Shown: positions 7,931 through 17,779 of the stretch, one piece after another
Position numbering within the stretch: position 1 is the stretch's first letter
How the letters are laid out: every line of letters starts with the position of its first letter
NCBI RefSeq assembly: GCF_002931555.1
Contig: NZ_PSTZ01000009.1
Location: 62,001 to 126,000, forward strand
Length of the DNA stretch: 64,000 bases
Source of the DNA: Pseudoclavibacter sp. RFBB5
GTDB taxonomy: Bacteria > Actinomycetota > Actinomycetes > Actinomycetales > Microbacteriaceae
Direction of reading: 5' to 3'
Position numbers and translations under genes: made by a program
Notes under the pieces: generated by a model
What the model saw: the letters and a program-made list of their open reading frames with translations, nothing else
The model's database searches: none
What the model was told of the DNA's origin: nothing

Positions 7931-8301
7931 GCGCCGGCTCCAGCGCCGACAGCCCGCTCGGCGATGACAAACGCGGTCGCCGTCGTGCGCTCATGGGTGA
8001 GCGAGAGGTGCAGGTGGTCGACACCCACGGCGTCGAGATGCGCGCGGAGCGCGGGCGTCACCGCGAACTCGGGTCGACCCGCGGGACCGCTCTCCACCTC
8101 GAAATCGAGGAAGCTGAGCGACCCGATACCGCCGAGCGCCTTCACGGCCGCCTCGCGAGCCGCGAACCGTGCGCCGAGTGACGCCACAGACCGCTCCCGC
8201 TCAGCGGGAGTGAAGAGTCGTTCACGCAAGCGCGGCGCCCGCTGCAGAGCCCGCGCGAACCGCGCGAGCTCCACAGTGTCCACTCCGATACCGACGATCA
8301 C
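7927..8301 (-). CDS. acpS: Holo-[acyl-carrier-protein] synthase
   Basis: 124 residues, typical for AcpS. The first motif GIGVDTVELARF carries the Mg-binding D8; the second, FAAREAAVKALG, carries the conserved Glu and Lys; SLTHERTTATAFV closes the fold. AcpS transfers 4'-phosphopantetheine from CoA to a serine of the acyl carrier protein, activating fatty-acid synthesis. The start is GTG 8301, 6 bp after the glmS stop, and the gene overlaps alr by 4 bp, so glmS-acpS-alr-tsaE read as one unit. The CoA precursor gene coaA lies just across the glmS promoter. Confidence 0.94.
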   Translation of the reverse strand: MIVGIGVDTVELARFARALQRAPRLRERLFTPAERERSVASLGARFAAREAAVKALGGIGSLSFLDFEVESGPAGRPEFAVTPALRAHLDAVGVDHLHLSLTHERTTATAFVIAERAVGAGAGA

Positions 8302-8307
8302 GCTCGA

Positions 8308-10158
8308 CTACTCGACGGTGACGGACTTCGCCAGGTTGCGAGGCTGGTCGACGTCGAGGCCCTTCGCCGTCGCCAGCTCGATCGCGAAGATCTGCAGCGG
8401 CACGACCGCGAGGAGCGGCTCGAAGAAGGGCTCTGTCGGCGGAACCGCGATGACCTCGTCGGCGTACGGCAGCACGGCCGCGTCGCCGACCTCGCAGATC
8501 GCGAGCACCCGGGCGCCGCGGGCGCGGATCTCCTGGATGTTCGAGACGATCTTCGGGTGCAGCGTGTCGTCGTGGCGAGGGCTCGGCACGATGACGAACA
8601 CGGGCTGCCCAGGTTCGATGAGCGCGATCGGGCCGTGCTTGAGCTCGCCCGCCGCGAAGCCCTCCGCGTGGATGTACGCGATCTCCTTGAGCTTGAGCGC
8701 GCCCTCGAGCGCGATCGGGTAGCCCACGTTGCGGCCCAGGTACAGCACTGAACGGGTGTCGGCCATCCAGTTCGCGAGCTCGTGGATGCGTTCCCGAACG
8801 CCGAGGACCGTGCGCACCTTCTCGGGGATCGTCTGGAACTCCGTGAGGAGCTCCTCGCGGCGCTCGTCGGTCATCGTGCCGCGCACGGTGGCCGTGTAGA
8901 TGCCGAGCAGGTAGAGCGCGGTGATCTGGGCGAGGAACGCCTTGGTCGATGCGACCGCGACCTCGGGTCCCGCGTGCGTGTAGACGACCGCGTCGGACTC
9001 GCGCGGGATCGTCGCGCCCTGCGTGTTGCAGATCGAGAGCGTCTTCGCTCCTCGGGACATGGCGTAGCGAACCGCCATGAGCGTGTCCATGGTCTCGCCC
9101 GACTGGCTCATCGAGACGATGAGGGTGCGGGAGTCGAGGACAGGGTCGCGGTAGCGGAACTCGTGGGCGAGCTCGACCTGCACGGGTACTCTGGCCCACT
9201 TCTCCATGGCGTACGCGCCGACCTGCGCCGAGTATGCGGCCGTTCCGCACGCGACGATGATGATGCGGTGGATGTCGTTGAAGAAGTCGTCCCCGAGCGC
9301 ATCGAGATCCGGCAGCGCCACTCGACCCTCGACGATGCGACCGCGCAGCGTGTTCGCGACGGCCTCCGGGTCCTCGTCGATCTCCTTGGCCATGAAGCTC
9401 GGCCAGCCACCTTTCTCGGCGGCTGACGCGTCCCACGACACCTCGAACGCCTCTGCCGTGGCAGGCTCGCCATCGAACGTCGTGATCTCAACCGAATCCG
9501 GTCGCACGAGCACGATCTGCTCCTGACCGACGGCCAGTGCACGCGGCGTGTACTCGACGAAGGCGGCGACGTCGGAGCCAAGGAAGTTCTCTCCATCGCC
9601 GAGGCCGATGACCAGCGGCGAGTTGAGACGCGCTCCGACGACGAGTCCGGGCTCGTTCGCGTGCACGGCGAGGAGCGTGAAGGCTCCGTCGAGGCGGCGG
9701 ACCACGGCGCGGAAGGCCTGCTCGAGGCTGCCGACCTCGCGATAGACGTGGCCGATCATGACGGCCGCGACCTCCGTATCGGTCTCCGACTGGAAGGTGT
9801 AGCCCAGCTCGACGAGCTCGGCCTTCAGCTCGGCGAAGTTCTCGATGATCCCGTTGTGAATGACGGCCAGCTTGCCGTCATCGGCGAGGTGCGGATGCGC
9901 GTTCGCGTCCGTCGGACCGCCGTGCGTCGCCCACCTGGTGTGGCCGATACCCGTGTGGCCATCGGAAAGCGGGTGGCGCTCCAGGTCCTCACGCAGCACC
10001 TTCAGCTTGCCCGCACGCTTGCGGGTCTCGATCTGCCCCTCATCATCGATGACCGCGACACCAGCGGAGTCGTACCCCCGGTACTCGAGTCTTGCGAGGC
10101 CGCCCATCAGGATGTCAAGGCTCTCTCGTGGACCAACGTAACCAACAATTCCGCACAT
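8308..10158 (-). CDS. glmS: Glutamine-fructose-6-phosphate aminotransferase (isomerising)
   Basis: 616 residues. The protein begins MCGIVGYVG, so Cys2 becomes the N-terminal nucleophile of the glutaminase domain after Met removal; an upstream in-frame ATG would block this and is rejected. Other landmarks are HTRWATHG and NGIIEN in the Ntn domain, two SIS sugar-isomerase domains ([22 protein letters not shown]) and the C-terminal [13 protein letters not shown]. It makes glucosamine-6-phosphate, the first step to UDP-GlcNAc for the wall; glmM, the next enzyme, is at 15254-16618. No Shine-Dalgarno precedes ATG 10158, but TAAGAT lies 7 bp upstream. Confidence 0.97.
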   Translation of the reverse strand: MCGIVGYVGPRESLDILMGGLARLEYRGYDSAGVAVIDDEGQIETRKRAGKLKVLREDLERHPLSDGHTGIGHTRWATHGGPTDANAHPHLADDGKLAVIHNGIIENFAELKAELVELGYTFQSETDTEVAAVMIGHVYREVGSLEQAFRAVVRRLDGAFTLLAVHANEPGLVVGARLNSPLVIGLGDGENFLGSDVAAFVEYTPRALAVGQEQIVLVRPDSVEITTFDGEPATAEAFEVSWDASAAEKGGWPSFMAKEIDEDPEAVANTLRGRIVEGRVALPDLDALGDDFFNDIHRIIIVACGTAAYSAQVGAYAMEKWARVPVQVELAHEFRYRDPVLDSRTLIVSMSQSGETMDTLMAVRYAMSRGAKTLSICNTQGATIPRESDAVVYTHAGPEVAVASTKAFLAQITALYLLGIYTATVRGTMTDERREELLTEFQTIPEKVRTVLGVRERIHELANWMADTRSVLYLGRNVGYPIALEGALKLKEIAYIHAEGFAAGELKHGPIALIEPGQPVFVIVPSPRHDDTLHPKIVSNIQEIRARGARVLAICEVGDAAVLPYADEVIAVPPTEPFFEPLLAVVPLQIFAIELATAKGLDVDQPRNLAKSVTVE

Positions 10159-10165
10159 ACGGGCC

Positions 10166-10171
10166 ATCTTA
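10166..10171 (-). promoter_or_regulatory. -10 element (TAAGAT) for leaderless glmS transcript
   Basis: TAAGAT on the minus strand fits TANNNT and ends 7 nt before ATG 10158. There is no ribosome-binding site in between. This supports the MCGIVGY start and a leaderless mRNA. No clear -35 is seen. Confidence 0.5.
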
Positions 10172-10204
10172 GGGGCACCGCTCATGCGGGGCCGGACACC
10201 GCAC

Positions 10205-10210
10205 TAGACT
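10205..10210 (+). promoter_or_regulatory. -10 element (TAGACT) for leaderless coaA transcript
   Basis: TAGACT fits TANNNT and ends 8 nt before ATG 10219; no Shine-Dalgarno is present. It diverges from the glmS -10 within the same 60-bp gap, so the two core promoters are about 35 bp apart. Confidence 0.5.
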
Positions 10211-10218
10211 CGCGTTCT

Positions 10219-11169
10219 ATGTCCGCAACTGGTCAGATTCCGCGCAGCGGAGGAGACTCGCCCTTCGTCGAGATCCTCCGCCAGGACTGGGCCGACCTGG
10301 CACCATCCACCCCGATGACGCTCGACGAATCCGACCTCATCCGGCTCCGCGGCCTCGGGGACCACCTTGATCTCGACGAGGTCCGGGACGTCTACGTGCC
10401 GCTCTCCCGCCTCATCAACCTGTACGTCTCGAACGCCCGATCCCTGCACCGGGCGACCAGCGGCTTCCTCGGCGAGCGGAGCGCATCCACCCCGTTCGTC
10501 ATCGGCGTCGCCGGGTCGGTGGCCGTCGGGAAGTCGACGGTGTCGCGCCTGCTGCGCGAGCTCCTGCGCCGCTGGGAGGACACGCCCCGCGTCGAGCTCG
10601 TCACCACGGACGGCTTCCTCTACCCCAACGCGGAGCTCGAACGCCGCGGCCTCATGGAACGCAAGGGCTTCCCGGAGTCGTACGACCAGCGGGCGCTGCT
10701 GCGGTTCATCACGAAGGTGAAGAGCGGTGCGGCTGAGGCTCGCGCGCCGTTCTACTCGCACCTGAGCTACGACATCGTCCCCGATGCCGAGATCGTCGTG
10801 AATCAGCCGGATGTCCTCATCGTCGAGGGGCTCAACGTGCTCCAGCCCCCGCGCGCTCACTCGCTCGCCGTGAGCGACATGTTCGACTTCTCCATCTACG
10901 TCGACGCGCGCTCCGAAGACATCGCCCGCTGGTACGAGCAGCGCTTCCTCTCGCTGCAGCGCGGCGCGTTCACGAACCCGAGGTCGTACTTCCGGCGCTT
11001 CGCCGATCTCAGCACCGATGAGGCCCTCGAGCATGCCCGCAGCATCTGGTCGCGCATCAACGGCCCGAACCTGCGCGAGAACGTCATGCCGACCCGCTCC
11101 CGCGCGCAGCTCGTGCTTCGGAAGGCGAGCGACCACACCGTGCGCAGCGTCCTCCTCCGCAAGGTCTGA
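10219..11169 (+). CDS. coaA: Type I pantothenate kinase
   Basis: 316 residues, normal for the bacterial type I enzyme. Walker [10 protein letters not shown] lies at ~99-107; TTDGFLYPN, the [11 protein letters not shown] segment, [13 protein letters not shown] and [11 protein letters not shown] are family signatures. It phosphorylates pantothenate, the first committed and CoA-feedback-regulated step of CoA synthesis. It is the only plus-strand gene between 226 and 57956, diverging from glmS. ATG 10219 is chosen because the family starts at this point and a -10 lies 8 bp upstream; a longer frame reaching back across glmS is antisense. It ends in a strong bidirectional terminator at 11356-11395. 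Confidence 0.95.
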   Translation: MSATGQIPRSGGDSPFVEILRQDWADLAPSTPMTLDESDLIRLRGLGDHLDLDEVRDVYVPLSRLINLYVSNARSLHRATSGFLGERSASTPFVIGVAGSVAVGKSTVSRLLRELLRRWEDTPRVELVTTDGFLYPNAELERRGLMERKGFPESYDQRALLRFITKVKSGAAEARAPFYSHLSYDIVPDAEIVVNQPDVLIVEGLNVLQPPRAHSLAVSDMFDFSIYVDARSEDIARWYEQRFLSLQRGAFTNPRSYFRRFADLSTDEALEHARSIWSRINGPNLRENVMPTRSRAQLVLRKASDHTVRSVLLRKV

Positions 11170-11257
11170 GCCCGACTCCTCACGCTCGCACCCTCGGGCG
11201 CCCAGGTCGGGGTCTCGTCGTGCGCCGCCGGACCCGGTCGCGCGCCGCGGCGTCGAG

Positions 11258-11327
11258 GTCTCGGGATGGCGACCTCGCTTCGTTGCGGGAAACTTCCGGC
11301 AAGAGAGGAAGCTTCCCATCCCGAGAC
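11258..11327. repeat. Nested inverted repeat downstream of coaA
   Basis: GTCTCGGGATGG (11258-11269) is the exact reverse complement of CCATCCCGAGAC (11316-11327). Inside it, GGGAAACTTCC pairs with GGAAGCTTCCC (10 of 11), and the right-hand arms of the two repeats are contiguous. The structure is distinct from the terminator 29 bp further on. It may be a REP/MITE-like intergenic element or a 3' RNA structure; no copy is seen elsewhere in the window. Confidence 0.6.
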
Positions 11328-11355
11328 GACGTGGCACCGCTGGGCGGCCGATCAG

Positions 11356-11395
11356 CAGGACGCCCCCTCCGAGCTGGCTCGGAAGGGGCGTCCTG
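11356..11395. terminator. Bidirectional terminator between coaA and mtlD
   Basis: CAGGACGCCCC and CTCCGAG pair with CTCGG and GGGGCGTCCTG around a CTGG loop, giving a stem of about 16 bp with a small internal mismatch. It sits between the convergent coaA and mtlD stop codons and can serve both. Confidence 0.8.
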
Positions 11396-11413
11396 ACTGC
11401 GTGGAGCGGATGC

Positions 11414-12550
11414 CTAGGCGGTGCGTGCCGCCTGCGCCTGCTCGACCTCGGCGACGACCGCCGCGAAGAGCGCGCCGCTCTCGAGGCCGGTCACCTCGCG
11501 AGTGAACGTCTCCGCGTCCAGCGTGGCGAGCTTCTGCTGCAGCTCGACGCTCTCCTGGTCTGCCTCGACGTCGAACCGAAGGGCCGCTCCGATCGCTCGC
11601 ACGAGGGCGTCGTACGACAGCCCTGCGGCGGCAGCCTCCGATGCCGGACGCACGAAGCGCTCCTTCGCCGAGAGCTTGCGCAGCGGCTGACGGCCGACAC
11701 GAGCGGGCTGGTCGGGCAGATCACGGTTCGCGAACCTCGAGAGCGTCGTCGCGACGTACTCGGCATGGTCGGCTTCCGAGAAGCCGAACTGCGAGACGAG
11801 CACTCGGCTCGTCTCGCCGAGCACCGCTTCGACCTCTGCCGCGACCGCAGGAAGCGCGAGCGCGTCCTGCATGTTCGTGGCACCCGCGACGAAGCCGTGA
11901 TAGGCGATCGTCGCGTGACCCGTGTTCACCGTGAAGAGCTTGCGCTCGATGTACGGCTCGAGGTCGTCCACGAAGTGCGCTGCCGGGATGTTCGGCTCGG
12001 CACCGTCGAACGGCGTCCGGTCGATCGTCCACTCGAAGAAGTCCTCGACGGTGACGTCCACTCCGTCGACAGCCTGCTCGGGAACGATGCGGTCGACGGC
12101 GGTGTTGGCGAAGACCGCTCGATCCGCCAGCTCCTCAGCGCCTTCGAGGACAAGCCCCCTGAGCGTGTCGGATGCGCCGATCGCGTTCTCGCACGCCATG
12201 ACCGCGAGCTTCGGCGCATCAGCCGCGCGGGCTGCGAGGCCCTTGCGGATGACGGGCGCGATGAAACGGAGCACGTTCGGACCGACGGCGCACGTGACGA
12301 CGTCGGCCGTCGCGATCTCCTGCACGACCTCGTCCTCGTGCGTGGCCGAGTTGATCGCCCTGAAGCGATCGACGACGTGGCTCTTCGCGGATGGGCCGAC
12401 CTCGTGCACTGTGTAGGTGTCGACCGCCTGAAGGGCGCCGATGAGATCGGCGTTGACGTCGGCGTAGACGACCTCGTACCCGGCTTCATGCAGGACGAGC
12501 CCGATGAACCCGCGCCCGATGTTGCCAGCTCCGATGTGGACTGCCTTCAT
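11414..12550 (-). CDS. mtlD: Mannitol-1-phosphate 5-dehydrogenase
   Basis: 378 residues, the family length. The N-terminal NAD-binding motif [13 protein letters not shown], the [11 protein letters not shown] segment, VDRIVP, and the catalytic-domain stretch [18 protein letters not shown] identify the polyol-specific long-chain dehydrogenase family. It oxidises mannitol-1-phosphate delivered by the PTS to fructose-6-phosphate. Its ATG 12550 overlaps the TAA of mtlF by one base (TAATG), so it is translationally coupled; it is the last gene of ptsH-mtlA-mtlF-mtlD and is followed by the strong hairpin at 11356-11395. A longer frame upstream is only mtlF in another frame. Confidence 0.96.
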   Translation of the reverse strand: MKAVHIGAGNIGRGFIGLVLHEAGYEVVYADVNADLIGALQAVDTYTVHEVGPSAKSHVVDRFRAINSATHEDEVVQEIATADVVTCAVGPNVLRFIAPVIRKGLAARAADAPKLAVMACENAIGASDTLRGLVLEGAEELADRAVFANTAVDRIVPEQAVDGVDVTVEDFFEWTIDRTPFDGAEPNIPAAHFVDDLEPYIERKLFTVNTGHATIAYHGFVAGATNMQDALALPAVAAEVEAVLGETSRVLVSQFGFSEADHAEYVATTLSRFANRDLPDQPARVGRQPLRKLSAKERFVRPASEAAAAGLSYDALVRAIGAALRFDVEADQESVELQQKLATLDAETFTREVTGLESGALFAAVVAEVEQAQAARTA

Positions 12551-12984
12551 TACTCGTTCACGTCCCCGAGGAGCCGTGCGAGCTCTTCCGGCGTCTCCGC
12601 CTTCAGGAGGGCTTCCACGTTGTCCTCGTCGCTGAACACGATCGCGACGCTCGAGAGGATCTCGAGGTGGCCGCCGTCCTTGCCTGCGATGCCGATGACA
12701 AAACGAGTCTCGTTTCCGCCCCAGTCGATGGGCTCGTCGTAGCGGATCACGGAGAGGGCGGACCCGAGGATCGAGTCCTTGGCTTCGTTCGTGCCGTGCG
12801 GGATAGCGAGGTAGTTGCCCATGAACGTCGAGACGCTCTGCTCGCGATCGTGCATCGCCTGGATGTAGTCCTGCGTCACGGCACCGGCTGCGACGAGCAG
12901 CTCGCCCGCTTCCGTGATGGCTTCCTCGCGCGTTCGTGCGGTTCCGCCGAGACGGATGCTGTCGAGGCTCAGTACTTCTGCCAT
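12550..12984 (-). CDS. mtlF: PTS mannitol-specific EIIA component
   Basis: 144 residues. The active-site region [15 protein letters not shown] carries the phosphorylated H63, and the fold continues through [28 protein letters not shown] in the usual fructose/mannitol EIIA pattern. It takes phosphate from HPr and passes it to the Cys of MtlA. The domain is separate here, whereas in E. coli it is fused to the C-terminus of MtlA. ATG 12984 is preceded by AAAGGAACC. The gene is separated from mtlA by a 77-bp gap that holds a perfect 14-bp stem-loop. Confidence 0.95.
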   Translation of the reverse strand: MAEVLSLDSIRLGGTARTREEAITEAGELLVAAGAVTQDYIQAMHDREQSVSTFMGNYLAIPHGTNEAKDSILGSALSVIRYDEPIDWGGNETRFVIGIAGKDGGHLEILSSVAIVFSDEDNVEALLKAETPEELARLLGDVNE

Positions 12985-13007
12985 TTTTTCGGTTCCTTTC
13001 GATAGGA

Positions 13008-13039
13008 GGCCCCGAGCTGGAGTGTTCCAGCTCGGGGCC
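13008..13039 (-). other. Perfect 14-bp stem-loop between mtlA and mtlF
   Basis: GGCCCCGAGCTGGA (13008-13021) and TCCAGCTCGGGGCC (13026-13039) pair perfectly around a 4-nt loop. It lies 22 bp after the mtlA stop and ends about 23 bp before ATG of mtlF. There is no U-run, so it looks more like an intercistronic mRNA-stability or partial-termination element that sets the MtlA to MtlF/MtlD ratio than a full terminator. Confidence 0.75.
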
Positions 13040-13061
13040 GAGGGTCAATCGATGGCGGGGC

Positions 13062-14609
13062 TCACTGGTTGGCGAGCCTAGCCACGACCTCGTCATACCT
13101 GGGGCTGTTCATGAAGTTTTCCACGGACACGTGGATCGCGTCTGGGGACTTCTGCTTCGCCCGGTCCGTGAGGTCCTGGTGCGTGACGATGAGGTCCGGC
13201 GTTGCATCGAGGTTCGCGATCGAGACGTTCTTCACGTTGATCCCCTCGATCCCGGCCTTCTTGATCTTGTTCCTGAGCACGGATGCGCCCATGGCGCTCG
13301 AGCCCATGCCGGCATCGCACGCGAACACGACGTTGGTGATCACCCTGGTTCCGACCGCGTCGCCACCGGCCTGCGTGGCAAGACCCGACAGCGCGTCGGA
13401 CTTCTTGCCCTTGTTCGCTTCGGTCTGCGCGACAGCATCCGCGAAGCTGTTGCCTCCGGCAGCTTCCGCGGCCAGGTCCTTCTTGCGCGAGCTCAGCAGG
13501 ATCGCGGCAGCGATCGCGAAGGTGACTCCGGCCGAGAACACGACCGACAGGATGACGCCGAGGTGGCTTCCCTGCGCCGTCATGATCATGATCGCGAAGA
13601 TCGACCCGGGAGAAGCCGGTGCGACGAGACCCGAGCCGAAGATGACGTTCGTGAGGACGCCGGTCGCGCCACCGCCGATGACCGCGAGGATCAGGGCGGG
13701 CTTCGCGAGCACGTACGGGAAGTAGATCTCGTGGATGCCGCCGAGGAACTGGATGACGACCGCGCCAGGTGCACTCGCGCGCGCGACGCCGACTCCGAAG
13801 AAGCAGAACGCGAGGAGGAGTCCGAGACCGGGGCCGGGGTTCGCCTCGAGGAGGAAGAGGATGCTCTTGCCCGCCTCTTCCGACTGCGCGACGCCGAGGG
13901 GCGTGAGGACGCCCTGGTTGATCGCGTTGTTGAGGAAGAGGATCTTCGCGGGTTCGATGAGGATGCTCGCGAGCGGCAGCAGCCCAGCGTTGACGAGTGC
14001 GTCGACTCCCTCGCCGAGGCGTTCGGTGAGCCACGTGATGACCGGAGCGATCGCGAAGAACCCGGCGAGGGCCAGAAGCATCGCGAGGATACCGGCGGAG
14101 AAGTTGTTGACGAGCATCTCGAAGCCGGCGCGGATCTTGCCGTCCCAGATGCTGTCGACCTTCTTCATGATCCATGCCGCGAGCGGACCCATGATCATGG
14201 CACCGATGAACATCGGGATTCCCGCGCCGACGATGACACCCATCGTCGCGATCGCGCCGACGACGCCACCACGCGTGTCGTAGACCATCTTGCCGCCCTG
14301 GTAGGCGATGAGAAGGGGCAGCAGGTACGTGATCATCGGGCCGACGAGGCCGGGGAAGGCTGTGCCCTCGGGGTTCTCGTCGCTGATGGTGGCCGGGTCG
14401 ATCGCCCAGCCACCGAGGGTGCCCCAGAGCTGGCCGTTGGCGGGGAACAGCTCGTTCAGCCAGCCGGTCTCGATGAAGAGCGTGGTGATGAGGCCCCAGG
14501 CGATGAACGCCGGGATATTCGGCATGACCATGCCGGAGAGGAACGCACCGAACTTCTGGACGCCGACGCGGGCACCCTTGCGTTCGGTCGTTGTGGCTTC
14601 TGCAGTCAT
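13062..14609 (-). CDS. mtlA: PTS mannitol-specific EIICB component
   Basis: 515 residues. Residues ~15-365 are the membrane-spanning EIIC domain ([20 protein letters not shown]; the [12 protein letters not shown] loop with the conserved substrate-contact Glu). A linker follows, then residues ~423-515 are the EIIB domain with the phosphocysteine C431 in [10 protein letters not shown]. It imports and phosphorylates mannitol. The EIIA domain is encoded separately by mtlF. The start ATG 14609 has TTGGAG upstream. It follows ptsH by 105 bp on the same strand. Confidence 0.96.
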   Translation of the reverse strand: MTAEATTTERKGARVGVQKFGAFLSGMVMPNIPAFIAWGLITTLFIETGWLNELFPANGQLWGTLGGWAIDPATISDENPEGTAFPGLVGPMITYLLPLLIAYQGGKMVYDTRGGVVGAIATMGVIVGAGIPMFIGAMIMGPLAAWIMKKVDSIWDGKIRAGFEMLVNNFSAGILAMLLALAGFFAIAPVITWLTERLGEGVDALVNAGLLPLASILIEPAKILFLNNAINQGVLTPLGVAQSEEAGKSILFLLEANPGPGLGLLLAFCFFGVGVARASAPGAVVIQFLGGIHEIYFPYVLAKPALILAVIGGGATGVLTNVIFGSGLVAPASPGSIFAIMIMTAQGSHLGVILSVVFSAGVTFAIAAAILLSSRKKDLAAEAAGGNSFADAVAQTEANKGKKSDALSGLATQAGGDAVGTRVITNVVFACDAGMGSSAMGASVLRNKIKKAGIEGINVKNVSIANLDATPDLIVTHQDLTDRAKQKSPDAIHVSVENFMNSPRYDEVVARLANQ

Positions 14610-14714
14610 TGTTGCTCCAAGCAGTCCCCATGCGCGGGGATCGGAGGGGAGAAGTCAGTGCGACTGTTCCCGGATTTCAAGAATTGGCCGAGTGGCCGGA
14701 GCGCGCGCGGCGGC

Positions 14715-14972
14715 TCAAGCGTCGTGGTCGGTCTCCAGAAGAGCCACGAGCTGGTCGGCGACGGCTTCGTCACCATCAACGGAGAGGGTGATCTCGTCGC
14801 CCTTGGAGACGCCAAGCGAGAGAACGCCGAGGATGCTGGCCGCGTTGACGCTCTTGTCGCCCTTCGCGATCGTCACCGGGACGCCCGCTTCGGTTGCTGC
14901 CTGCACGAAGATCGCTGCGGGACGTGCGTGAAGGCCGTGTTCCGATGCGACGGTGATCTTGCGTTCGATCAT
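14715..14972 (-). CDS. ptsH: HPr phosphocarrier protein
   Basis: 85 residues. The N-terminal ASEHGLHARPA carries the phosphorylated His15, and AASILGVLSLG contains a serine at exactly position 46, the regulatory serine of Gram-positive HPr. It relays phosphate from enzyme I (not in this window) to sugar-specific EIIA proteins such as MtlF next door. ATG 14972 has TAAGGAG 6-12 bp upstream; longer frames lack homology. The 194 bp upstream, up to the glmM terminator, must hold the promoter; it includes an AT-rich stretch AACAAAACAAAG on the minus strand that could be an operator, without a clear -35/-10 pair. Confidence 0.95.
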   Translation of the reverse strand: MIERKITVASEHGLHARPAAIFVQAATEAGVPVTIAKGDKSVNAASILGVLSLGVSKGDEITLSVDGDEAVADQLVALLETDHDA

Positions 14973-15166
14973 GGAGAGCTCCTTACGATTGGCGGGATTT
15001 CCGCGTGTTGAGCATATCCACGCGCGAAGCTCGAGATGCGAGATTGTCACCAAAACTTTGCCTCGGGCTTTGTTTTGTTCGCACACCGAGGTGAGCTCCC
15101 CTCGCGGAAGACTCACTGAGGGTGCCAGCGGCGAGGCTGGAGATCAAGAGGAATCCCGCAGAACGA

Positions 15167-15213
15167 GAACGGGGTTCCGCCGCACCACGTGATGGTGCGG
15201 CGGAACCCCGTTC
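15167..15213 (-). terminator. 21-bp stem terminator after glmM
   Basis: The two arms 15167-15187 and 15193-15213 are perfect reverse complements (21 bp, starting GAACGGGGTTCCG) around a 5-nt loop. It lies 41 bp after the glmM stop and separates it from ptsH. No long U-run follows, but stem strength and position support termination. Confidence 0.8.
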
Positions 15214-15253
15214 TTGAATGGCGTCCGCGGGTGCCGAGTCTCGCGAATCCGAC

Positions 15254-16618
15254 TCAGAGAGCCAGGCGTTCGCGGACGACTGCGGCAAGCGCCTCCGCGT
15301 GACGTTGCGCGGTCTCCTGCTCCCCGGCTTCGATCATGACGCGCACGAGCGGCTCGGTGCCGGACGGGCGCAGCAGCACGCGTCCGCTCTCACCGAGGTC
15401 GCGTGCGACCTGGGCGACCGCGGCCTGCAGCGGTTCGTCGGTGGCGCAGTCTTCCTTCCGCACCCCAGGCACGTTGATGAGCACCTGCGGGTAGACGCGC
15501 ATCACGGATGCGAGTTCGGCGAGGGTCTTGCCCGTGCGCCGCATCTCCGCCGCGATGTGGAGTCCGGTGAGGATGCCATCCCCCGTCGTCGCGTAGTCGG
15601 TCAGGATCACGTGCCCCGACTGCTCGCCGCCGAGGGCGAGGCCTCGCTCGTTGAGTTCCTCGAGCACGTAGCGGTCGCCGACCTTGGTCTCGATCATGCG
15701 GATGCCTGCTTCGCGCATCGCGATCTTGAGGCCGAGGTTCGACATGACGGTCGCCACGAGCGTGTCTTCACGCAGGGCGCCGCGTCGGCGCATCGAGACG
15801 GCCAGGATCGCCATGATCTGGTCGCCGTCGACGACGTTCCCGTCAGCATCGATGGCGAGGCAGCGGTCGGCGTCGCCGTCGTGGGCGATGCCGAGATCAG
15901 CCCCGAGCTCCGTCACGGTGCGTGCCAGCTCGCCGAGGTGGGTCGACCCGACACCCTCGTTGATGTTGAGCCCGTTCGGCGCGTTGCCGATGACGGTCAC
16001 CTGCGCACCCGCGTCCGTGAAGACCTCCGGCGAGACCCCCGCGGCCGCGCCGTGAGCGCAGTCGAGCACGACGTGCAGTCCGCGCAACGGGGACGTGCCG
16101 TCTTCGCGCAGCGGAAGGCTGCGCAGCAGGTGGAGCGCGTACCGGTCTTCGGCATCAGCGAACCGCTCGATGCTGCCGACTCCTGCGCCGGTGGGCGTGA
16201 GCTTCTCACCGCCGAGCAGCGCCTCGATCTGATTCTCCAGATCGTCCGCCAGCTTGCGGCCCCCACGCGCGAAGAACTTGATCCCGTTGTCTGGCGCTGG
16301 GTTGTGCGAGGCGGAGATCATGACACCGAAGTCGGCGCCGATCTCCGCAGTCAGAAACGCAGCAGCCGGCGTCGGTATGACCCCGGCGTCGAGCACGTCG
16401 ACACCAGAGGAGGCGAGTCCGGCCGCGACCGCGGCCGAGATGAATTCGCCTGAGACCCGCGGATCGCGGGCCAAAACAGCACGAGGCCGCCGCCCGTGCT
16501 CGCTAGCAGATGTCGCGAGCACGATGGCAGCGGCCTGGGCGAGGCTGAGGGCGAGCTCGACCGTGAGGTGGTCGTTCGCAAGCCCACGAACCCCGTCCGT
16601 TCCGAAAAGCCTAGGCAT
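15254..16618 (-). CDS. glmM: Phosphoglucosamine mutase
   Basis: 454 residues, the family length. [10 protein letters not shown] at the N-terminus, the phosphoserine loop [12 protein letters not shown] with S104, the Mg-binding DGDADR, GGEQSGH and the C-terminal phosphate-binding [11 protein letters not shown] are all present. It converts glucosamine-6-phosphate to glucosamine-1-phosphate for UDP-GlcNAc. It starts 15 bp after the rpsI stop, so it is probably co-transcribed with rplM and rpsI and ends at the hairpin 15167-15213. Confidence 0.97.
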   Translation of the reverse strand: MPRLFGTDGVRGLANDHLTVELALSLAQAAAIVLATSASEHGRRPRAVLARDPRVSGEFISAAVAAGLASSGVDVLDAGVIPTPAAAFLTAEIGADFGVMISASHNPAPDNGIKFFARGGRKLADDLENQIEALLGGEKLTPTGAGVGSIERFADAEDRYALHLLRSLPLREDGTSPLRGLHVVLDCAHGAAAGVSPEVFTDAGAQVTVIGNAPNGLNINEGVGSTHLGELARTVTELGADLGIAHDGDADRCLAIDADGNVVDGDQIMAILAVSMRRRGALREDTLVATVMSNLGLKIAMREAGIRMIETKVGDRYVLEELNERGLALGGEQSGHVILTDYATTGDGILTGLHIAAEMRRTGKTLAELASVMRVYPQVLINVPGVRKEDCATDEPLQAAVAQVARDLGESGRVLLRPSGTEPLVRVMIEAGEQETAQRHAEALAAVVRERLAL

Positions 16619-16633
16619 TCGAAATGTCTGGAC

Positions 16634-17119
16634 TTAGCGCTTCGAGTACTGAGGCGCCTTACGGGCCTTCTTGAGTCCGGCCTTCTTGCGCTCCTTGACG
16701 CGAGCGTCACGGGAGAGGAAGCCAGCCTTCTTGAGCTCCGGGCGGTTGTTCTCGCGGTCGATCTCGTTGAGAGCGCGCGCGATGCCGAGGCGGAGTGCAC
16801 CGGCCTGACCCGAGGGTCCGCCACCCGAGATGCGCGCGATGACGTCGTACGCGCCACCGAGGCTCAGGATCGTGAACGGGTCGTTGATGAGCTGCTGGTG
16901 CAGCTTGTTCGGGAAGTAGTCGGCGATGTCGCGGTCGTTGACCGTGATGGTGCCGGTTCCCGGGATGAGGCGCACGCGGGCGATGGCCTGCTTGCGGCGA
17001 CCGACAGCTGCACCGGGAACGGTGAGTGCCGGACGAGGAGCCTGGACGGCTGCCTCTGCCTCTGGGGTTTCGGTCGAGTAGCTCTGCGGCTGCTCGATGG
17101 ACTCTGCAATGGTTGCCAC
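16634..17119 (-). CDS. rpsI: 30S ribosomal protein uS9
   Basis: 161 residues; the conserved core begins at ~37 ([15 protein letters not shown]) and ends in the invariant basic KAPQYSKR tail that reaches the P-site tRNA. The ~36-residue Ala/Glu/Pro-rich N-terminal extension is absent in E. coli but usual in Actinobacteria. Start is GTG 17119 with AGGAAAGAG upstream. It lies 26 bp after rplM, the standard rplM-rpsI pair. Confidence 0.97.
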   Translation of the reverse strand: MATIAESIEQPQSYSTETPEAEAAVQAPRPALTVPGAAVGRRKQAIARVRLIPGTGTITVNDRDIADYFPNKLHQQLINDPFTILSLGGAYDVIARISGGGPSGQAGALRLGIARALNEIDRENNRPELKKAGFLSRDARVKERKKAGLKKARKAPQYSKR

Positions 17120-17145
17120 TGTGTTCTCTTTCCTAGCTCGGGCCG

Positions 17146-17589
17146 CTACTGGGCAACCTGGTCGAAGACGTACGGCTTCGGCTGCTGGGCTGCGTGCGGG
17201 TGCTCAGCACCTGCGTAGACCTTGAGCTTCTTGAGCTGGTCGCGTCCGAGCGTGTTCTTGGGGAGCATGCCGCGGATCGCCTTCTCGACGGCGCGCGTTG
17301 GGTGCTTCTCGAGCATCTCCGTGTAGGAGGTCGCCGTGAGGCCGCCCGGGTAGCCCGAGTGGCGGTAGGCGAGCTTCTTCTGGAGCTTGGAGCCCGTCAG
17401 CGCGACCTTCTCAGCGTTGATGACGATGACGAAGTCGCCCATGTCAACGTGCTGAGCGAAGGTTGCCTTGTGCTTGCCGCGGAGCAGTGCTGCCGCGTGG
17501 GTTGCGAGACGGCCGAGAACGACATCAGTCGCGTCGATGACCACCCAGTCATGGGTGATGTCACCGCCCTTTGGTGTGTACGTGCGCAT
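17146..17589 (-). CDS. rplM: 50S ribosomal protein uL13
   Basis: 147 residues. [40 protein letters not shown] and the [27 protein letters not shown] signature are all present. ATG 17589 is chosen because AAAGGTG precedes it and homology starts here; the frame extends further upstream without homology. First gene of rplM-rpsI-glmM. A promoter with a 17-bp spacer is found at 17751-17779, leaving a leader of about 155 nt. Confidence 0.97.
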   Translation of the reverse strand: MRTYTPKGGDITHDWVVIDATDVVLGRLATHAAALLRGKHKATFAQHVDMGDFVIVINAEKVALTGSKLQKKLAYRHSGYPGGLTATSYTEMLEKHPTRAVEKAIRGMLPKNTLGRDQLKKLKVYAGAEHPHAAQQPKPYVFDQVAQ

Positions 17590-17750
17590 GAATGTGCACC
17601 TTTCGTCGAAATGAGGAGGTCGTGAATCCCGCTCTGTCGTGATGGTTGCGGATGAGGCGCCGGGAGGCGTGTCCCGGGAAGGCTCAGCCGCGAACGTCAC
17701 AGTCGAGGGCTCAACTTCGAAGCCGACACCGAAGTGCAGACAACTTGAGT

Positions 17751-17779
17751 AGCTTACGCCAGCGAACGCGCGTTCGCAA
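17751..17779 (-). promoter_or_regulatory. Probable rplM promoter
   Basis: Minus-strand -35 TTGCGA (17774-17779) and -10 TAAGCT (17751-17756) separated by exactly 17 bp. It overlaps the 3' end of the gene ending at 17754, which is transcribed in the same direction. Confidence 0.55.

Noticed and set aside
5807-8722. Plus-strand open frame of about 970 codons opposite tsaE, alr and acpS
   Set aside because: It crosses several well-supported opposite-strand genes and shows no conserved domain.
10099-10218. glmS ribozyme or riboswitch upstream of glmS
   Set aside because: The gap to coaA is only 60 bp, the start appears leaderless, and the ribozyme core is not present.
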